Shown here: piece after piece, positions 26,045 through 37,400 of the stretch
How positions within the stretch are numbered: position 1 is the first letter of the stretch
Layout of the letters: each line of letters starts with the position of its first letter
Assembly (NCBI RefSeq): GCF_018918075.1
Contig: NZ_JAHLPW010000003.1
Span: 340,595-404,594, forward strand
Reading direction: 5' to 3'
DNA length: 64,000 nt
Origin: Virgibacillus sp. MSJ-26
Lineage (GTDB): Bacteria > Bacillota > Bacilli > Bacillales > Amphibacillaceae
Position numbers and translations under genes: made by a program
Notes under the pieces: model-generated
What the model saw: only the letters and a program-made list of their open reading frames with translations
Database searches by the model: none
What the model was told of the DNA's origin: nothing

Positions 26045-27244
26045 TTAATTATTTTTTGTCAGATGACCGAATTTCTCAATTTTCGTTAATATATATTGCT
26101 TATTCTCTTGATATACCGTTGTATAGTGTGGCACTCGTTCGACAACGTCAATATTATGCTGCTTCATAGCTGCTATTTTTTCAGGATTATTTGTTAGCAG
26201 CCGCATCGAATGAATTCCCAAATCCTTTAGTATTTGAGCAGCTACTGTATAATCCCTTTCGTCTGCTTGAAAGCCTAATGCTTCGTTCGCCTCTAATGTA
26301 TCTAATCCTTCTGATTGCAGTTTGTATGCTTTTAATTTATTCAACAAACCGATACCTCGGCCTTCTTGACGTAAATAAATTACAACCCCTGCTCCTTCCT
26401 CGCTGATTTGTTCTAAGGCACTATCTAATTGAGGACCACAATCGCATCGCTTAGAACCAAAGACGTCACCAGTCAAACACTCAGAATGAATCCGAACTAA
26501 TATTGGTTTATTGGAGTCGAGGTCACCTTTTACAACTGCAATATGTTCCTTATTATCCAGCTGATTTGAATACCCGATGACCTTAAACGTCCCATAGTTC
26601 TGCATTGGTAACATGGTTTCAACTTCCCGCTGAACAAGAGATTCATTTTTCTGTTTATATTTGATTAAATCTTCAATATGGATAAGTTTCAAATCGAACT
26701 TTTCAGCTAGTTCTTGAAGCTGCGGAAGTCTTGACATTGTGCCGTCCTCATTAATAATTTCACAGATAACGGCAGACGGAGCCACGTCACATAATTTTGC
26801 TAAATCAACCGACGCTTCCGTATGCCCTTTCCGTTCAAAAACACCCCCATTCTTTGCAATGAGTGGAAAAACATGTCCAGGTCGTTTAAAATCTTCTGCA
26901 ACTGACTTTTCATCAATCAGCGCCTGTATCGTTTCCGCACGTTCAAATGCACTAATCCCAGTTTCTGTCTTTTCATGGTCAACGCTGATAGTAAAGGCTG
27001 TTCCATAAGGATCTGTATTTTCGTCAACCATCATATTTAAATTTAATTTACGTGCCCTATCACTCGTAATCGTTGTACAAACCAACCCTCTCCCGTGAGT
27101 AATGAAAAAATTAATGAGTTCAGGCGTTGCTTTTTCCGATAAGGCGACAAAATCACCTTCATTTTCTCGATTCTCATCATCGACAACAATGATTGGTTTA
27201 CCTTTTTTTAGATCAGCTAAAGCGTCCTCTATCTTATAAAACAT
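26045..27244 (-). CDS. ribBA: Bifunctional DHBP synthase / GTP cyclohydrolase II
   Basis: A 399-residue fusion. Residues ~1-200 are 3,4-dihydroxy-2-butanone-4-phosphate synthase ([11 protein letters not shown] metal/phosphate site, GHTEASVDL). Residues ~205-399 are GTP cyclohydrolase II, with the zinc ligands in [18 protein letters not shown] and the catalytic [10 protein letters not shown] region. It supplies both precursors of riboflavin. It lies in the rib operon, 11 bases after ribE, under the FMN riboswitch. Confidence 0.97.
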   Translation of the reverse strand: MFYKIEDALADLKKGKPIIVVDDENRENEGDFVALSEKATPELINFFITHGRGLVCTTITSDRARKLNLNMMVDENTDPYGTAFTISVDHEKTETGISAFERAETIQALIDEKSVAEDFKRPGHVFPLIAKNGGVFERKGHTEASVDLAKLCDVAPSAVICEIINEDGTMSRLPQLQELAEKFDLKLIHIEDLIKYKQKNESLVQREVETMLPMQNYGTFKVIGYSNQLDNKEHIAVVKGDLDSNKPILVRIHSECLTGDVFGSKRCDCGPQLDSALEQISEEGAGVVIYLRQEGRGIGLLNKLKAYKLQSEGLDTLEANEALGFQADERDYTVAAQILKDLGIHSMRLLTNNPEKIAAMKQHNIDVVERVPHYTTVYQENKQYILTKIEKFGHLTKNN

Positions 27245-27255
27245 CTTATCTCCTC

Positions 27256-27906
27256 CTACATAAAACCGTTATTTATTAGAAAGTTTTCGTTAAGTTGATC
27301 TGAATGAGCTACCGATCCTAACTTCATCAAATGGTGAACATGTTTTAAAAGCATATCGCATTCGATGTTCACGATATCACCAGTCTCTTTTGCACCTAAG
27401 GTCGTTTCACTAACCGTATGGGGGATGATAGATAAAAGTAGACTCGTTGCTCTATTTTTAAAAATCGTTAAACTAATTCCATCAATGGCTACTGACCCTT
27501 TTTCGACAAAATAAGCCTCGAGATGTCGCGGTACTTCAATTTCATAATAAACAGCGTTCTCTTGAGCTTCCTTTTTAATAATGGTTCCAGTTGTATCAAT
27601 ATGTCCGGTTACAAAATGACCACCAAACCGTCCGTTAGCGGCCATCGCCCGTTCAAGATTGACAGGTGAATGAGTTTTTAACCCGTTTAAAGACGTTGCT
27701 TTGATGGTTTCTGGCATAACGTCGACTGAAAATGAATTCTTAGAATATGTCGTCACTGTTAAGCAAATGCCGTTTACCGCAATACTGTCACCCAGTTCAA
27801 CATCTTCAAGCACAGTTTCTGCTATAATCTCAAGTTGCATCGATTGATTGGCTGTCTTTTGTATACGTTTAATGCTGCCTACTTCTTCAACAATCCCTGT
27901 AAACAT
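27256..27906 (-). CDS. ribE: Riboflavin synthase alpha chain
   Basis: A 216-residue riboflavin synthase made of two similar lumazine-binding halves: [12 protein letters not shown] and the second-half [12 protein letters not shown], with [11 protein letters not shown] and [11 protein letters not shown] repeated. It dismutates two lumazine molecules to riboflavin. The start is ATG 27906, with AAAGGAGAGG upstream inside the end of ribD, so the two genes overlap by about 20 bases and are translationally coupled. The frame extends ten codons further, but the family starts MFTG. Confidence 0.96.
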   Translation of the reverse strand: MFTGIVEEVGSIKRIQKTANQSMQLEIIAETVLEDVELGDSIAVNGICLTVTTYSKNSFSVDVMPETIKATSLNGLKTHSPVNLERAMAANGRFGGHFVTGHIDTTGTIIKKEAQENAVYYEIEVPRHLEAYFVEKGSVAIDGISLTIFKNRATSLLLSIIPHTVSETTLGAKETGDIVNIECDMLLKHVHHLMKLGSVAHSDQLNENFLINNGFM

Positions 27907-28999
27907 AGCTTTCCTCTCCTTTGTACGTTGCAACAATCTTTATATCCTCCCCTACCTGCTCTACTTGCAGAATAGAAAGTGACGGTACTTCTGCTAATGA
28001 TGCAAACCCAGTTCCTAAAAAAGATGTTGGCGCTCCATACCCGCCGATTAACTTAGGCGCCATATAAACAATAAGCTGATTAAACATTTTTTCTTGTAAA
28101 AATGAACCGTTCACTGTCGCTCCTCCTTCAACAAATAATGACGTGATTTCATTTTGTCCTAAAACGTCGAGCACTTCTGGTATGCGGATTGTTTCATCTT
28201 TAAGTTGAATAATCCTTACTTGATCAGATTGCAAAAACAGTTTTTTCGCCTCTTCAGTTACTTTATTGCCTACTATAATCCACGTCGATGCCTCCGGGTC
28301 TGTTATTACGCTAGCATCAAGAGGTGTTCGTAAATGTGTATCTAAAATAATACGAACCGGATTTCTGCCGGCACCAACTTTTAACCTTGTCGTTAAACTA
28401 GGATCATCAGCAATCACCGTCTCAACGCCAACTAAAATCCCGTCATGGCTATGTCGATAAGTGTGTGCGTCAAATCGCGCCGTCTTACCAGTAATCCACT
28501 TGCTTTCCCCCGTTTTTGTCGCTATTTTTCCATCTAGGCTCATCGCAGTTTTCAATGTGACATAGGGCCTTTTTGTTTTAATAAAATGGAAAAAAAGAGC
28601 ATTTATTTTTTGTGCTTCATCTTGTAAAACACCTGTTTTAACATCTATCCCCGCAGCTTGTAATATTTTTATCCCATTCACCTGCTTGTTCGGATCTTTC
28701 GCTGCTATCACAACACGCCTAACGCCACTTTTGATAATTAAGTCGGTGCAAGGCGGTGTCCTCCCTTGGTGACTACAAGGCTCAAGTGTTACATAAAGTG
28801 TAGATCCTCTTGCTTCATCACCTGCCATGTGAATCGCATGGACTTCCGCATGTTTTTCACCAGTTTTAAAATGTGCACCGAATCCGACAATATCACCATC
28901 TTTCACAATAACAGCACCAACAACAGGGTTGGGTGATGTTTGGCCAATGGTTTCTTTAGCAAGATTTAACGCCAATTGCATAAATTTTTCATCTGACAT
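27887..28999 (-). CDS. ribD: Bifunctional riboflavin deaminase-reductase
   Basis: A 370-residue fusion. The N-terminal zinc deaminase has HAEVHAI and PCSHQGRTPPC (zinc ligands His and two Cys), and the C-terminal reductase begins near RPYVTLKTAMSLDGKIAT and ends with FVEGGATVNGSFL. It carries out the second and third steps of the GTP branch. It is the first gene of the operon, with AAAGGAG before the ATG and a long riboswitch leader. Confidence 0.96.
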   Translation of the reverse strand: MSDEKFMQLALNLAKETIGQTSPNPVVGAVIVKDGDIVGFGAHFKTGEKHAEVHAIHMAGDEARGSTLYVTLEPCSHQGRTPPCTDLIIKSGVRRVVIAAKDPNKQVNGIKILQAAGIDVKTGVLQDEAQKINALFFHFIKTKRPYVTLKTAMSLDGKIATKTGESKWITGKTARFDAHTYRHSHDGILVGVETVIADDPSLTTRLKVGAGRNPVRIILDTHLRTPLDASVITDPEASTWIIVGNKVTEEAKKLFLQSDQVRIIQLKDETIRIPEVLDVLGQNEITSLFVEGGATVNGSFLQEKMFNQLIVYMAPKLIGGYGAPTSFLGTGFASLAEVPSLSILQVEQVGEDIKIVATYKGEESYVYRDC

Positions 29000-29070
29000 G
29001 ATTTTCTCCTTTCCGTTATCTTAGGTCTAAATCTAGTTTCCAGTTCGTAAAGGCTTCCTTCTATTTTCAC

Positions 29071-29105
29071 AAAAAAAAGACCTCTGAAAGTATCTTCAAA
29101 GGCCT
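29071..29105 (-). terminator. Leader terminator of the rib operon (riboswitch expression platform)
   Basis: On the minus strand AGGCCTTTGA pairs with TCAGAGGTCT (two G-U pairs) and is followed by eight T. It lies between the FMN aptamer and ribD, as expected for FMN-dependent premature termination. It is unusually far (about 190 bases) from the aptamer. A possible competing hairpin, ACTGTTTTA with TTAAAACAGT, lies between them (about 29214-29266). Confidence 0.8.
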
Positions 29106-29298
29106 TGATGGTAGAATTTTAATGAACGAACACAATAAAAATAAATTAGGCAAAATAATTCATTAAACAAGCGCAGATTAACTACCTTGCTTATTGAATC
29201 ATTATTTTAGCTTTACTGTTTTAAGTTAAGTCATGTGTAACTAAATAAACATACATAAAACAGTCATGCCTATGTACAGATTTTGTTCGTCTAACAAA

Positions 29299-29441
29299 AT
29301 TCCTTCTCCCATCCAGACTATACTGTCGGCTCTGGAGTTGCACCAGATCCACCGTGAGGTTTCATCAACCACACGGGTCACGGACTAAGAAGCACTGCTT
29401 CATCACCGTCGGTTGGGAATTTCACCCGACCCCGAAGGAAT
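29299..29441 (-). promoter_or_regulatory. FMN riboswitch (RFN element)
   Basis: Read on the minus strand, the segment shows the conserved RFN blocks in order: GATTCCTTCGGGG, GGGTGAAATTCCC, AACCGACGGTGAT, the variable arm, GAGCCGACAGTATAGTC and TGGATGGGAGAAGGAAT, with the 5' and 3' ends closing the P1 stem (CCTTC/GAAGG). It binds FMN and shuts off the rib operon. It lies directly downstream of a promoter and about 300 bases before ribD. Confidence 0.96.
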
Positions 29442-29468
29442 CATACGATATATTCAATTTTCAAATTT

Positions 29469-29498
29469 AGTATAACATTATTTTGAAATGAAATACAA
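29469..29498 (-). promoter_or_regulatory. Promoter of the rib operon
   Basis: On the minus strand TTGTAT (29493-29498), an 18-base spacer and TATACT (29469-29474) precede the riboswitch by about 30 bases, fitting a sigma-A promoter. Confidence 0.65.
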
Positions 29499-29601
29499 TA
29501 GTGAGATTTAATTTATAAGCCGATATTTTGGTGCTTCATCATCTTTTTTATTCAGCGTTCTAATAAGTATTGCAAATCGGTAAATGCTGCTAGAATTGCG
29601 C

Positions 29602-30828
29602 TCACATCATACTCGAAAACCAAAATCCGAGAAACGTTCCGATATAATTTCCAATAATATAACCGAGTGTACCGACAACAAGTATAGGGCCGACTAAGTT
29701 TTTCCAACCCTTAGCAATCGCCATCGCAGCCGCTGTTGTTGGACCCCCGATATTGGCATTACTAGCAACTAAGATATCTTCTAAATTATATTTTAATAGT
29801 TTTCCGGCACCAAGTGAGATAACCATATTAAATAGCACGATGATAAATACAAAGACTAATAGTAGTGGTGCGTTTTGGACAATAAGTGGAATGGATGCTG
29901 GTACACCAATTACAACAAAGAAAATATAGATTAAAAACGTCCCCATCTCTTGACTTCCATTAATACTTTCAAAATATCGTGGAAATAGTGCCAACATGAT
30001 AAACGTAATTGTCGTTAACATTAAATACTGATCACCAAACAAGCCGTTCAAAAGAATTAAAATAAATGAGCTTCCTTCCTCAGCCGGTATGATACCAGCA
30101 ATAAAATCAGCAACTTTAAATGACACAATCACAAGTAGAAAAGCCGTCCCGATGGCGAGTGCCATATCTTTTAAAGAGATTTCCTTCCTCTTCCAAAAGC
30201 TCTCAGCTAACGTTTTTCCGTCATCATTACCGATTCCTTGCTCAACTTCTTCTATATGTGGGGTCTTAAATCGCTTTCTAAAAAAAGCAATTGCCGGGAT
30301 CATCATTAAAATTACGAAATAGATTGCCATCATTAAATTATCTGCAACAACTGTCGCTGATACCATTTCTCCGGGTGTATCGAATTTAGCCGCCATAGCC
30401 GCAAAATTAACGCCACCCCCAGTATAGGACGCACTCATCATCGCCCCGATTTTTTCAAGGTACGGTATATGATCTTTTAAAATGATAAAGCTAATAATCG
30501 TCCCTGCGATCGTTCCAACCGAGCTGATGAAAAAGATAATGAGCAACTTTCCACTTTCCTGCCATATTTTTTTAAAATTAACATGGAATAAAAGAAGCGG
30601 AATAGCTAAAGGTACAATGACATCCCAAACAGCATCGTAAACAGATGACTCTGTTGGAATAACCCCCGTATTGGATAATATAATTGCCCCAATCAAAGCA
30701 ATAATTGCTCCAGATATTTTTGAAGCCCAGTTAAACCGTTGCTCCAAATAAATACTTACCGACGCCCAAACAATAAGAATTCCCCAAAGAGTTATCGTAT
30801 CATCTGGTTGGATCAGTGTTTGACTCAT
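29602..30828 (-). CDS. DUF819 family membrane protein (YjcL-like)
   Basis: A 408-residue protein with about ten to twelve membrane segments in two halves. GAMMSASYTGGGVNFAAMA and LVASNANIGGPTTAAAMA are the conserved paired motifs of the DUF819 family (B. subtilis YjcL), related to secondary transporters. The ligand is unknown. It is a single gene between the type VII operon and the rib operon promoter. A GGGGGAG ribosome site precedes the ATG. Confidence 0.85.
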   Translation of the reverse strand: MSQTLIQPDDTITLWGILIVWASVSIYLEQRFNWASKISGAIIALIGAIILSNTGVIPTESSVYDAVWDVIVPLAIPLLLFHVNFKKIWQESGKLLIIFFISSVGTIAGTIISFIILKDHIPYLEKIGAMMSASYTGGGVNFAAMAAKFDTPGEMVSATVVADNLMMAIYFVILMMIPAIAFFRKRFKTPHIEEVEQGIGNDDGKTLAESFWKRKEISLKDMALAIGTAFLLVIVSFKVADFIAGIIPAEEGSSFILILLNGLFGDQYLMLTTITFIMLALFPRYFESINGSQEMGTFLIYIFFVVIGVPASIPLIVQNAPLLLVFVFIIVLFNMVISLGAGKLLKYNLEDILVASNANIGGPTTAAAMAIAKGWKNLVGPILVVGTLGYIIGNYIGTFLGFWFSSMM

Positions 30829-30923
30829 ATTCTTTTCTCCCCCAAGATTTTACATGTCATAATAAATTTTAACCTTTACCCCATCAAAAGTAAACAAAGA
30901 TTCTGAATGTAGGCAAAAACAAT

Positions 30924-30952
30924 ACACACCCGGGATTTAATCTCGGGTGTGT
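30924..30952 (-). terminator. Hairpin at the end of the type VII secretion operon
   Basis: ACACACCCGGGA pairs with the inverted segment ending at 30952 (one mismatch). The essA stop codon at 30937-30939 lies inside the hairpin, so the last codons of the gene double as the stem. The T-run is weak. Confidence 0.7.
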
Positions 30953-31395
30953 TGTAATTTTGGGATGATAACGAATAACATGGCAATGATACTAATGACA
31001 CCAGCTATCATTAGTATCATTAATAAGTTTGAACCTTCTGGAACTAACTCTTCTTCCATATCTCGTTTTGATTCCTGATCTGACATCGAAAATAAATCCA
31101 TTTGTGCAGCTTTCGATGTGATTGTATTTGTTTCTATCACGTTAGACTGGAACAGCTCATCCATTATTTGTTCGCTCTCAGTCTCTATTGGCTTTTCAAA
31201 TGTTAATTCCTTTTGCTCTTCAGGGAGCTTTCTTCTTTCAATAAGATTATCACGAAAGTTTTTTTGAATGTTAATTTCACGCTTTTCATACACATTTGGC
31301 TCAACATCTTCACTTTCTTCATCTGCCAATGAGACGGGGCTTAAGCAAATATTTAAGCCTAAAAGTATAAAGAAACTAAGAAGCTTTTTCTTCAT
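30937..31395 (-). CDS. essA: Type VII secretion protein EssA
   Basis: A 152-residue protein with an N-terminal signal sequence (about residues 4-24), a hydrophilic, acidic extracellular middle and one C-terminal membrane segment (about 123-145). This layout and its place as the last gene after esaA fit EssA (YueC in B. subtilis). It is a membrane component of the secretion system. It overlaps the end of esaA by 20 bases, so translation is coupled. Confidence 0.88.
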   Translation of the reverse strand: MKKKLLSFFILLGLNICLSPVSLADEESEDVEPNVYEKREINIQKNFRDNLIERRKLPEEQKELTFEKPIETESEQIMDELFQSNVIETNTITSKAAQMDLFSMSDQESKRDMEEELVPEGSNLLMILMIAGVISIIAMLFVIIPKLQHTRD

Positions 31396-34300
31396 TCGGT
31401 TCTTCCACCTTAGTCTTATTTCTCATCACTTGAAGTGCGTAAATAAATGCTGAAACGATAAGTACTACTCCAGCTAAAACTGTCATGGTTACTGCATATG
31501 AAGAGGAAGCTCCATATAATAATCCCATATAAACGTTTGATACTGGGTTATTAAAACTGAATTCTGGAACGATTATATTCAATAATGGTGAAATAAAGAA
31601 TATAATCATTGCGATACTTGCCAACCATCCGACAAATGGGCCGACAAACAATCCACCTCTTATAATATTCGAGCATGCCATTAATAATAAAATAGTGAAT
31701 GCTGACCACATAATAGCCTGCGAATCATCTAACGGATAAATGTTTAAACCATAGATGCTAATGATCATACCGACTGCTAAATTCAAGAGGACAAACAATC
31801 CACCTTGAACGAGATATGAGTTGCCGGAATAATACTGCGTTAAGAACCCAATCAGCAATCCGCATAGTAAAATAATAATAAACAGGACAACTGGTGGCAT
31901 GCGGTCTTCTGTTTCAGATAACACTTTTCCATCCACTTGACCTTCTACGTTTACTGGATTTGCTAGATAATCATAAACGTATGGATTTGACTGTCCATCA
32001 ACAACTGTGTTTCCAAGTACATCATATACATCATCACGTATTTGCTCAGTAGTTGAAACGTTTGTTGACCAACGATTATTAAGTTCATCAGAACGTTCCT
32101 GGACACTACTCACTTTGGATTGTAGCTCTTTTGTATCAGATGTAATATTATTTTGATTTTCTCCTAAAGATGAAACAAGATCTGATAGACTATCTAAATT
32201 AGATGCCGTCCCCTGCTGGTATTGGAAGACCATCTGACCGTCTAGATATTCAAGCGATGGAGACTCTTCCCAGTTATAAATTTCGTTGTTAATCTCGCTA
32301 ATTTGCTCAGCGATAGAATTGGCATCATTTTTCAATTCGTCAATAGTATTTGTGATTTCGTTTAATTCATTATAAACCTTTTCATCATATTCATCCAAAA
32401 ACTCATTTGTCTCATCTACTAACAAATCAAAGTTCTCTGCCAGCTTTGTTATTGCGCCAATCGACTCATCTTCATCTACAAGTTGGTCAAACATACCTTT
32501 TAATTCTTTAGTTAAATCAGAATCCAAGTCATACATCTTTTCAAGCTCTTCTTGCATTATTTCACTTGCAAACACTTTCCTTACTAATTGTCGATTTATT
32601 TTTGCTCTTTCAGTTAAATTATTAGATAAAGTAGATAAGTCACTCGTATATATAGATAAAGAGAGAATTTTCTTATTTTCTAATTCTGACTTATCCAAGA
32701 AAGCTTCTTCTAATACAGCAATTTCATCACTGTTTAACACTTCAGGTAACTTGTCACTATTAAGAATATCGTTTTGTTGTTCTTCTATTTGTTCAATTAA
32801 AGGTGTTGAAACTTGTCCTCTCACCTTTTCTAATTCTTCGTATGCTTCTTCCCACGCCTTTATATGTTTTTCCCAAGAATTTTTCTCTGATTCGAATTCG
32901 CTTTTTAATGTATCGATGGTTCCATTTTCTCCATCCAATTTGTCAAGTTCTTCGTACACTGTGTCCCAATTTATTTTTATGGTAGAGTTATTTGGTGAAG
33001 AAACTACGTTGTTTTGCACTTCACTATTTCCCGCTTCTTCATCTTCTTCGTCTTTTTCATCTTTTTCATCTTTTTCATCTTTTTCATCTTTTTCATCTTC
33101 TACATTTTCTACATCTTTTTCACTTTCAGGATTAGGTTCTTCTTCCCCTCCAGTGTCTGAGTCATCAATTGAGTCACCGATAATATCTTCTAATTGTTCT
33201 ACGGCTACCCTCACAGATTGAACATCATTATAGATTTTTTCAAAGTCAAGTGACTCAGGAGTATATTCATCTGGTTTTTTGTGGTCATCTTCACCTTTAT
33301 CCGTTAAGTAGTTTTCAATAGTATATAAAACTTCGTCCTTAGATTCCAACGTCATCCTGCTATTGTATTCATTTAAAAAAGCTACATTTAAAGTAATAAT
33401 TTGTCCTCTTAGGTTGTCATTACCAGATTTGTTCCACTTATCAAATTCATGCTTACCGTTATTTAAGGAGCTATTAATCATCGAAAATCTTTGATTAATA
33501 TGTTCTAGCTTTTCATCTTGCCTATATACTGGTGATTCATATTTTCTTATTTGTTCATCAATCTCTGCAAGATAATTCTCTACAGCCTCTTTATAACCAG
33601 TTACTCCTTCTTGAACGGCCAATTTATTTTCAGCTTGAAACTCCCCTAATAACTGCTGCTGCTCAAACTGACTCTCTTTATATGCATCGAGCGCTTCTGT
33701 AAACTGGCTGATCTTATTTTCTGCCTCTGTCGCACTATTTGCACTATCAGTCGAAACTTCATCAACCCGTTGTGTCTGATCCAGAATGCCTTCTAATCGG
33801 TTTTTATGATTATCAATTTCATTTGCTAGTGTCTCTGAAGATGGTGTGTAAAAGGAATACATGGCATCTTGGAACGCGATTTCTTTTTCCAGAACTTTGT
33901 CAAATTCCTCTCGAATTATGTCTACCTCTTGGGATACATAATTCCAATAAATAGTGGACATTTCTTGGTTGATTGTATTTTTAGCGTTAGCCATTTCTCG
34001 GTGAATTCTTTGTCGTTCTTTTGCTTCTAAATTTGGCTGAATTACATAGTTTATTGACGCTTTCGATGGTGATTCATCTTTAAAGGTCATAACATTTTCG
34101 GAAAAGTTTGATGGAACATATATAATAGCATCATAAGTTTGGTTACTAAAGCCTTGTTCAGCTGCACTTCTATTCATAACAACCCATGAATAATCATCTT
34201 GATCATTTAATAATGACGTAATATCTTGACCAAGCGAAATATCTTCTGTTCCACTATCATACCCCATGTCTTCATTAACAACGGCAACGCTTCTTGTCCC

Positions 34301-34432
34301 CTTGTCTTCGTCATCGTCTTTTGCTATAGAAGTGGGATGGCTATCAACATATCGAAACATGAGAAGCGGTAACAATAGAATAATGAGTACTTTAGCTATT
34401 AGTCCTAAGGAAGATTTATATCCACGTTTCAT
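31376..34432 (-). CDS. esaA: Type VII secretion protein EsaA (YueB-like)
   Basis: A 1018-residue membrane protein with one N-terminal membrane segment, a ~800-residue extracellular coiled-coil stalk and about six membrane segments at the C-terminus. It matches EsaA/YueB; B. subtilis YueB is the receptor of phage SPP1. Around residues 440-465 a low-complexity DEK tract is encoded by a 9-bp tandem repeat (about 33045-33110), a likely length-variable spot. ATGA overlap couples it to essC. Confidence 0.93.
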   Translation of the reverse strand: MKRGYKSSLGLIAKVLIILLLPLLMFRYVDSHPTSIAKDDDEDKGTRSVAVVNEDMGYDSGTEDISLGQDITSLLNDQDDYSWVVMNRSAAEQGFSNQTYDAIIYVPSNFSENVMTFKDESPSKASINYVIQPNLEAKERQRIHREMANAKNTINQEMSTIYWNYVSQEVDIIREEFDKVLEKEIAFQDAMYSFYTPSSETLANEIDNHKNRLEGILDQTQRVDEVSTDSANSATEAENKISQFTEALDAYKESQFEQQQLLGEFQAENKLAVQEGVTGYKEAVENYLAEIDEQIRKYESPVYRQDEKLEHINQRFSMINSSLNNGKHEFDKWNKSGNDNLRGQIITLNVAFLNEYNSRMTLESKDEVLYTIENYLTDKGEDDHKKPDEYTPESLDFEKIYNDVQSVRVAVEQLEDIIGDSIDDSDTGGEEEPNPESEKDVENVEDEKDEKDEKDEKDEKDEEDEEAGNSEVQNNVVSSPNNSTIKINWDTVYEELDKLDGENGTIDTLKSEFESEKNSWEKHIKAWEEAYEELEKVRGQVSTPLIEQIEEQQNDILNSDKLPEVLNSDEIAVLEEAFLDKSELENKKILSLSIYTSDLSTLSNNLTERAKINRQLVRKVFASEIMQEELEKMYDLDSDLTKELKGMFDQLVDEDESIGAITKLAENFDLLVDETNEFLDEYDEKVYNELNEITNTIDELKNDANSIAEQISEINNEIYNWEESPSLEYLDGQMVFQYQQGTASNLDSLSDLVSSLGENQNNITSDTKELQSKVSSVQERSDELNNRWSTNVSTTEQIRDDVYDVLGNTVVDGQSNPYVYDYLANPVNVEGQVDGKVLSETEDRMPPVVLFIIILLCGLLIGFLTQYYSGNSYLVQGGLFVLLNLAVGMIISIYGLNIYPLDDSQAIMWSAFTILLLMACSNIIRGGLFVGPFVGWLASIAMIIFFISPLLNIIVPEFSFNNPVSNVYMGLLYGASSSYAVTMTVLAGVVLIVSAFIYALQVMRNKTKVEEPNEEKAS
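33045..33110 (-). repeat. 9-bp microsatellite-like repeat coding Asp-Glu-Lys in EsaA
   Basis: A run of GATGAAAAA units on the minus strand gives about six consecutive DEK triplets within an acidic stretch of EsaA. Units are almost identical. The frame on the opposite strand is an artefact (Ser/Phe-rich). Confidence 0.85.
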
Positions 34433-37400
34433 ACACTTGTCACCCTTTCTACATCATATAGAGGTATTTGAATTTTAGTTGCTTTTCCAACTTCTATATA
34501 GTAGCCAAAACCGGCTTTAATTTCTGGCTCATTCCTCGTATACGGAAGTTGTATGAAATTTTGGTCTGTCTTTTTCATTAACAAGACGGCATGTTTAATT
34601 TGTTTGACTTCATTCGTAAAGGCATCGAATCCTTTTGAAAATTCATTAGCCATGCCTGTAATGATCATTCGGAATCCAAGGTGGCTATAATTTTTTACTA
34701 AGGTTGACAGTTTAGTTTGTAATTTCGAATCAAGACTTTGCTGAAAATTACCCATTCCATCTACCATTAATAAGTATGGATCAAATTCCAATTCGTTAGC
34801 TTTACGTTCTTGAAGTGCCTCTCGATAAATTTCCTCCCGGCGAGCAAACTCTTGTTCTACAATCTGAATCCATGTTTCTATATGTTCTTTAGTTTCCATA
34901 TAAATGATTTCATCATCATCGGCATAGTCTGCTAGTGAATGGTTTACTGAATCAAACAATCCAATGGTTGCCTTTGCTTTCGTTTGCATCTGGTCAATCA
35001 TGAGTTTTAACATATTTGTCTTTCCTTTTTGTGCATCCCCTACAATTAGACAGTGATTATGTCTCTTCCAATCAATATAAACAGGTTGTACCGAATCTTC
35101 ATCAAGTCCAATTGCTGTCAATGTTGCTGATTCTTCAACAGTATAATTATTTCGATATGTCAGTAAACTTAACTTTCTTGGCAACATTGGAATTGCAATT
35201 GGTTTTTTGGAGTCTCTATATTTTTCTATTAATTCTTGAACTTTACCTTTTAAATTCTCTAGTACCTCAACGTCACTCTCACCTTCCACAGGTAAATATA
35301 TTTGTGCAAGATAGGCTGAATCGGTTTTTATATATACTCGTCCAGCCACAGCCTCGGTTTCATATTCGGTCCGTCCTACAATGCTGTGTTTTTCCATTCG
35401 ATCCATAAAATAATGGGCAATTTTTGTTTTCAGATTACTCATTAACGCGTGTTTAACTGCATTAGTCCGAGTGGCTGTCAGCATTGTATAAATACCTAAG
35501 GATTGACCATCTCTAGCAATTTGAGTGAATTTATTTTCATAATCTGTCATTTCTTCTTTGACCAGATCAAAGTTATCTATAGTTAAGAACATGAGTGGTA
35601 GTTTATCTTCAGAGATTGTGTTATACATCTGAATATTACTGACTTCATACTGCCTAAATAATTCTTTTCTCTTATCCATTTCATGATTAATAAAATCGAG
35701 GAACTTCTCAATTTTACGTCTATCATCAGAACGGAAATAATCTCCCGTATGCGGTAGCTGTTGTAATGGCAATAAAGCTCCATTACCAAAATCAAATATA
35801 TAAAACTGAAATTCTTCCGGACTATTTACTGAAGCGAAATTTAATAAAAAAGTTAATAAGGTAGTAGATTTTCCATAACCGGAAGTTCCAAAAATACCTA
35901 TATTTCCGTCTTCTACTGCTTCGTAGCTGTATGGTGTTTGACTTTGTTTTTCCGGTTCATCGATCAATCCAATATAATAATGATTTGGTTCACCAATATC
36001 GTCATCAGACATAACCAAGCGTTCAGGCAATGGTGGTAACCATGGACTTTGTAATTTTTCGATATTAAGTTCATGTTGCACTCTCTCAATTTCTTCAACA
36101 ACAGCATCAATCTCTGTCTTTTTATCTTTCTTACCTTCATTTTCTTCAGCGGAGACTTCCGACAGCGGAACAAGACCTAAATCAGTCACAAGCGCGACTT
36201 CATCTTCAGCCCCGATTGCTTCCTTAGTATAAGGTGCTCCACTCCAAGCTGATTGAAACAATTCATAAACCTCATTATTTCCCACTTGCAAATAACCTCG
36301 ACCTGTTACTGTGATTCTAGCCGCATCACCATTTTTAAGGATTTCTTTACTATCCCCTTCATCTTGCACTTTTAGAGCGACCTTGAATCGTGAGTTACTC
36401 CAGATCTGTTCGTCAATGATCCCACCTGGTTTCTGCGTTGCTAGTATTAAGTGAACTCCAAGGCTTCGTCCAATACGTGCTGCACTGACAAGTTCTCTAA
36501 TAAATTCAGGTTCTTCACTTTTAAGCTCAGCAAACTCATCAGAAATGAGGAAAAGATGTGGTAATGGTAATTCTGCCTCTCCCTCTTTATACAAATCGGT
36601 ATAATCATTTATGTGATTTACTTCATATTCATCAAACAAGCGTTGACGACGTTTGAGTTCACTCTTAATCGAAGCTAGTGCACGTTTACTAAAGTTTTCA
36701 CTTCCCTCAATATTTGTAATTGTTCCAAGAAGATGCGGCATGTTTTTAAATGGCTGAGCCATTCCTCCACCTTTATAGTCAATTAGTAAAAAAGCAACTT
36801 CATAAGGATGAAAGTGAACAGCTAACGACAATATATAAGATTGTAAGAATTCACTCTTTCCTGAACCTGTAGTTCCTGCAAGAAGACCGTGAGGACCATG
36901 TGCTTTCTCATGTAAGTTTAAATAAACATAATCATCTTTACCTTTAAGGCCAACAGGAACGGCAAGTGACTTAGAGGATTGATTTTCTCTCCACTTTTCC
37001 TTAACCCCAACTTTTTCAGCTTCATCCGTATTAAACATGTCTAAGAAAGTGACTTTTTCTGGAATAGAATGACTCATTCCTAGTTGATGATTTAGTGAAA
37101 GTAATGTTCTTGCAAAGCGTTCATTATTTTCATGCCCGTGTTCATCCAATTTAAATGGAATATGAGCGGCTTTCTGCTGCTGTATTAATATATCGCCCTG
37201 GGTCTCGTCAATATAACGCACAAGCGTATGAATATTTTCTGTAAGACTTTCTTTTGTGTCAGCAGCAAAGATAATAGAAATTCCTAAATTATCATGTTCA
37301 CCTTCTAGGTACTCTAAAATAGCATGTTCAGAAATCAGCTGGCGATTAGTCACAATAAAGATAAAGTGGGGTGTAAATATTTTCTTATCTCTCTCTTCAT

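Noticed and set aside
32751..33221. Ser/Phe-rich ORF opposite esaA.
   Set aside because: It is the reverse of the DEK repeat in a well supported gene.
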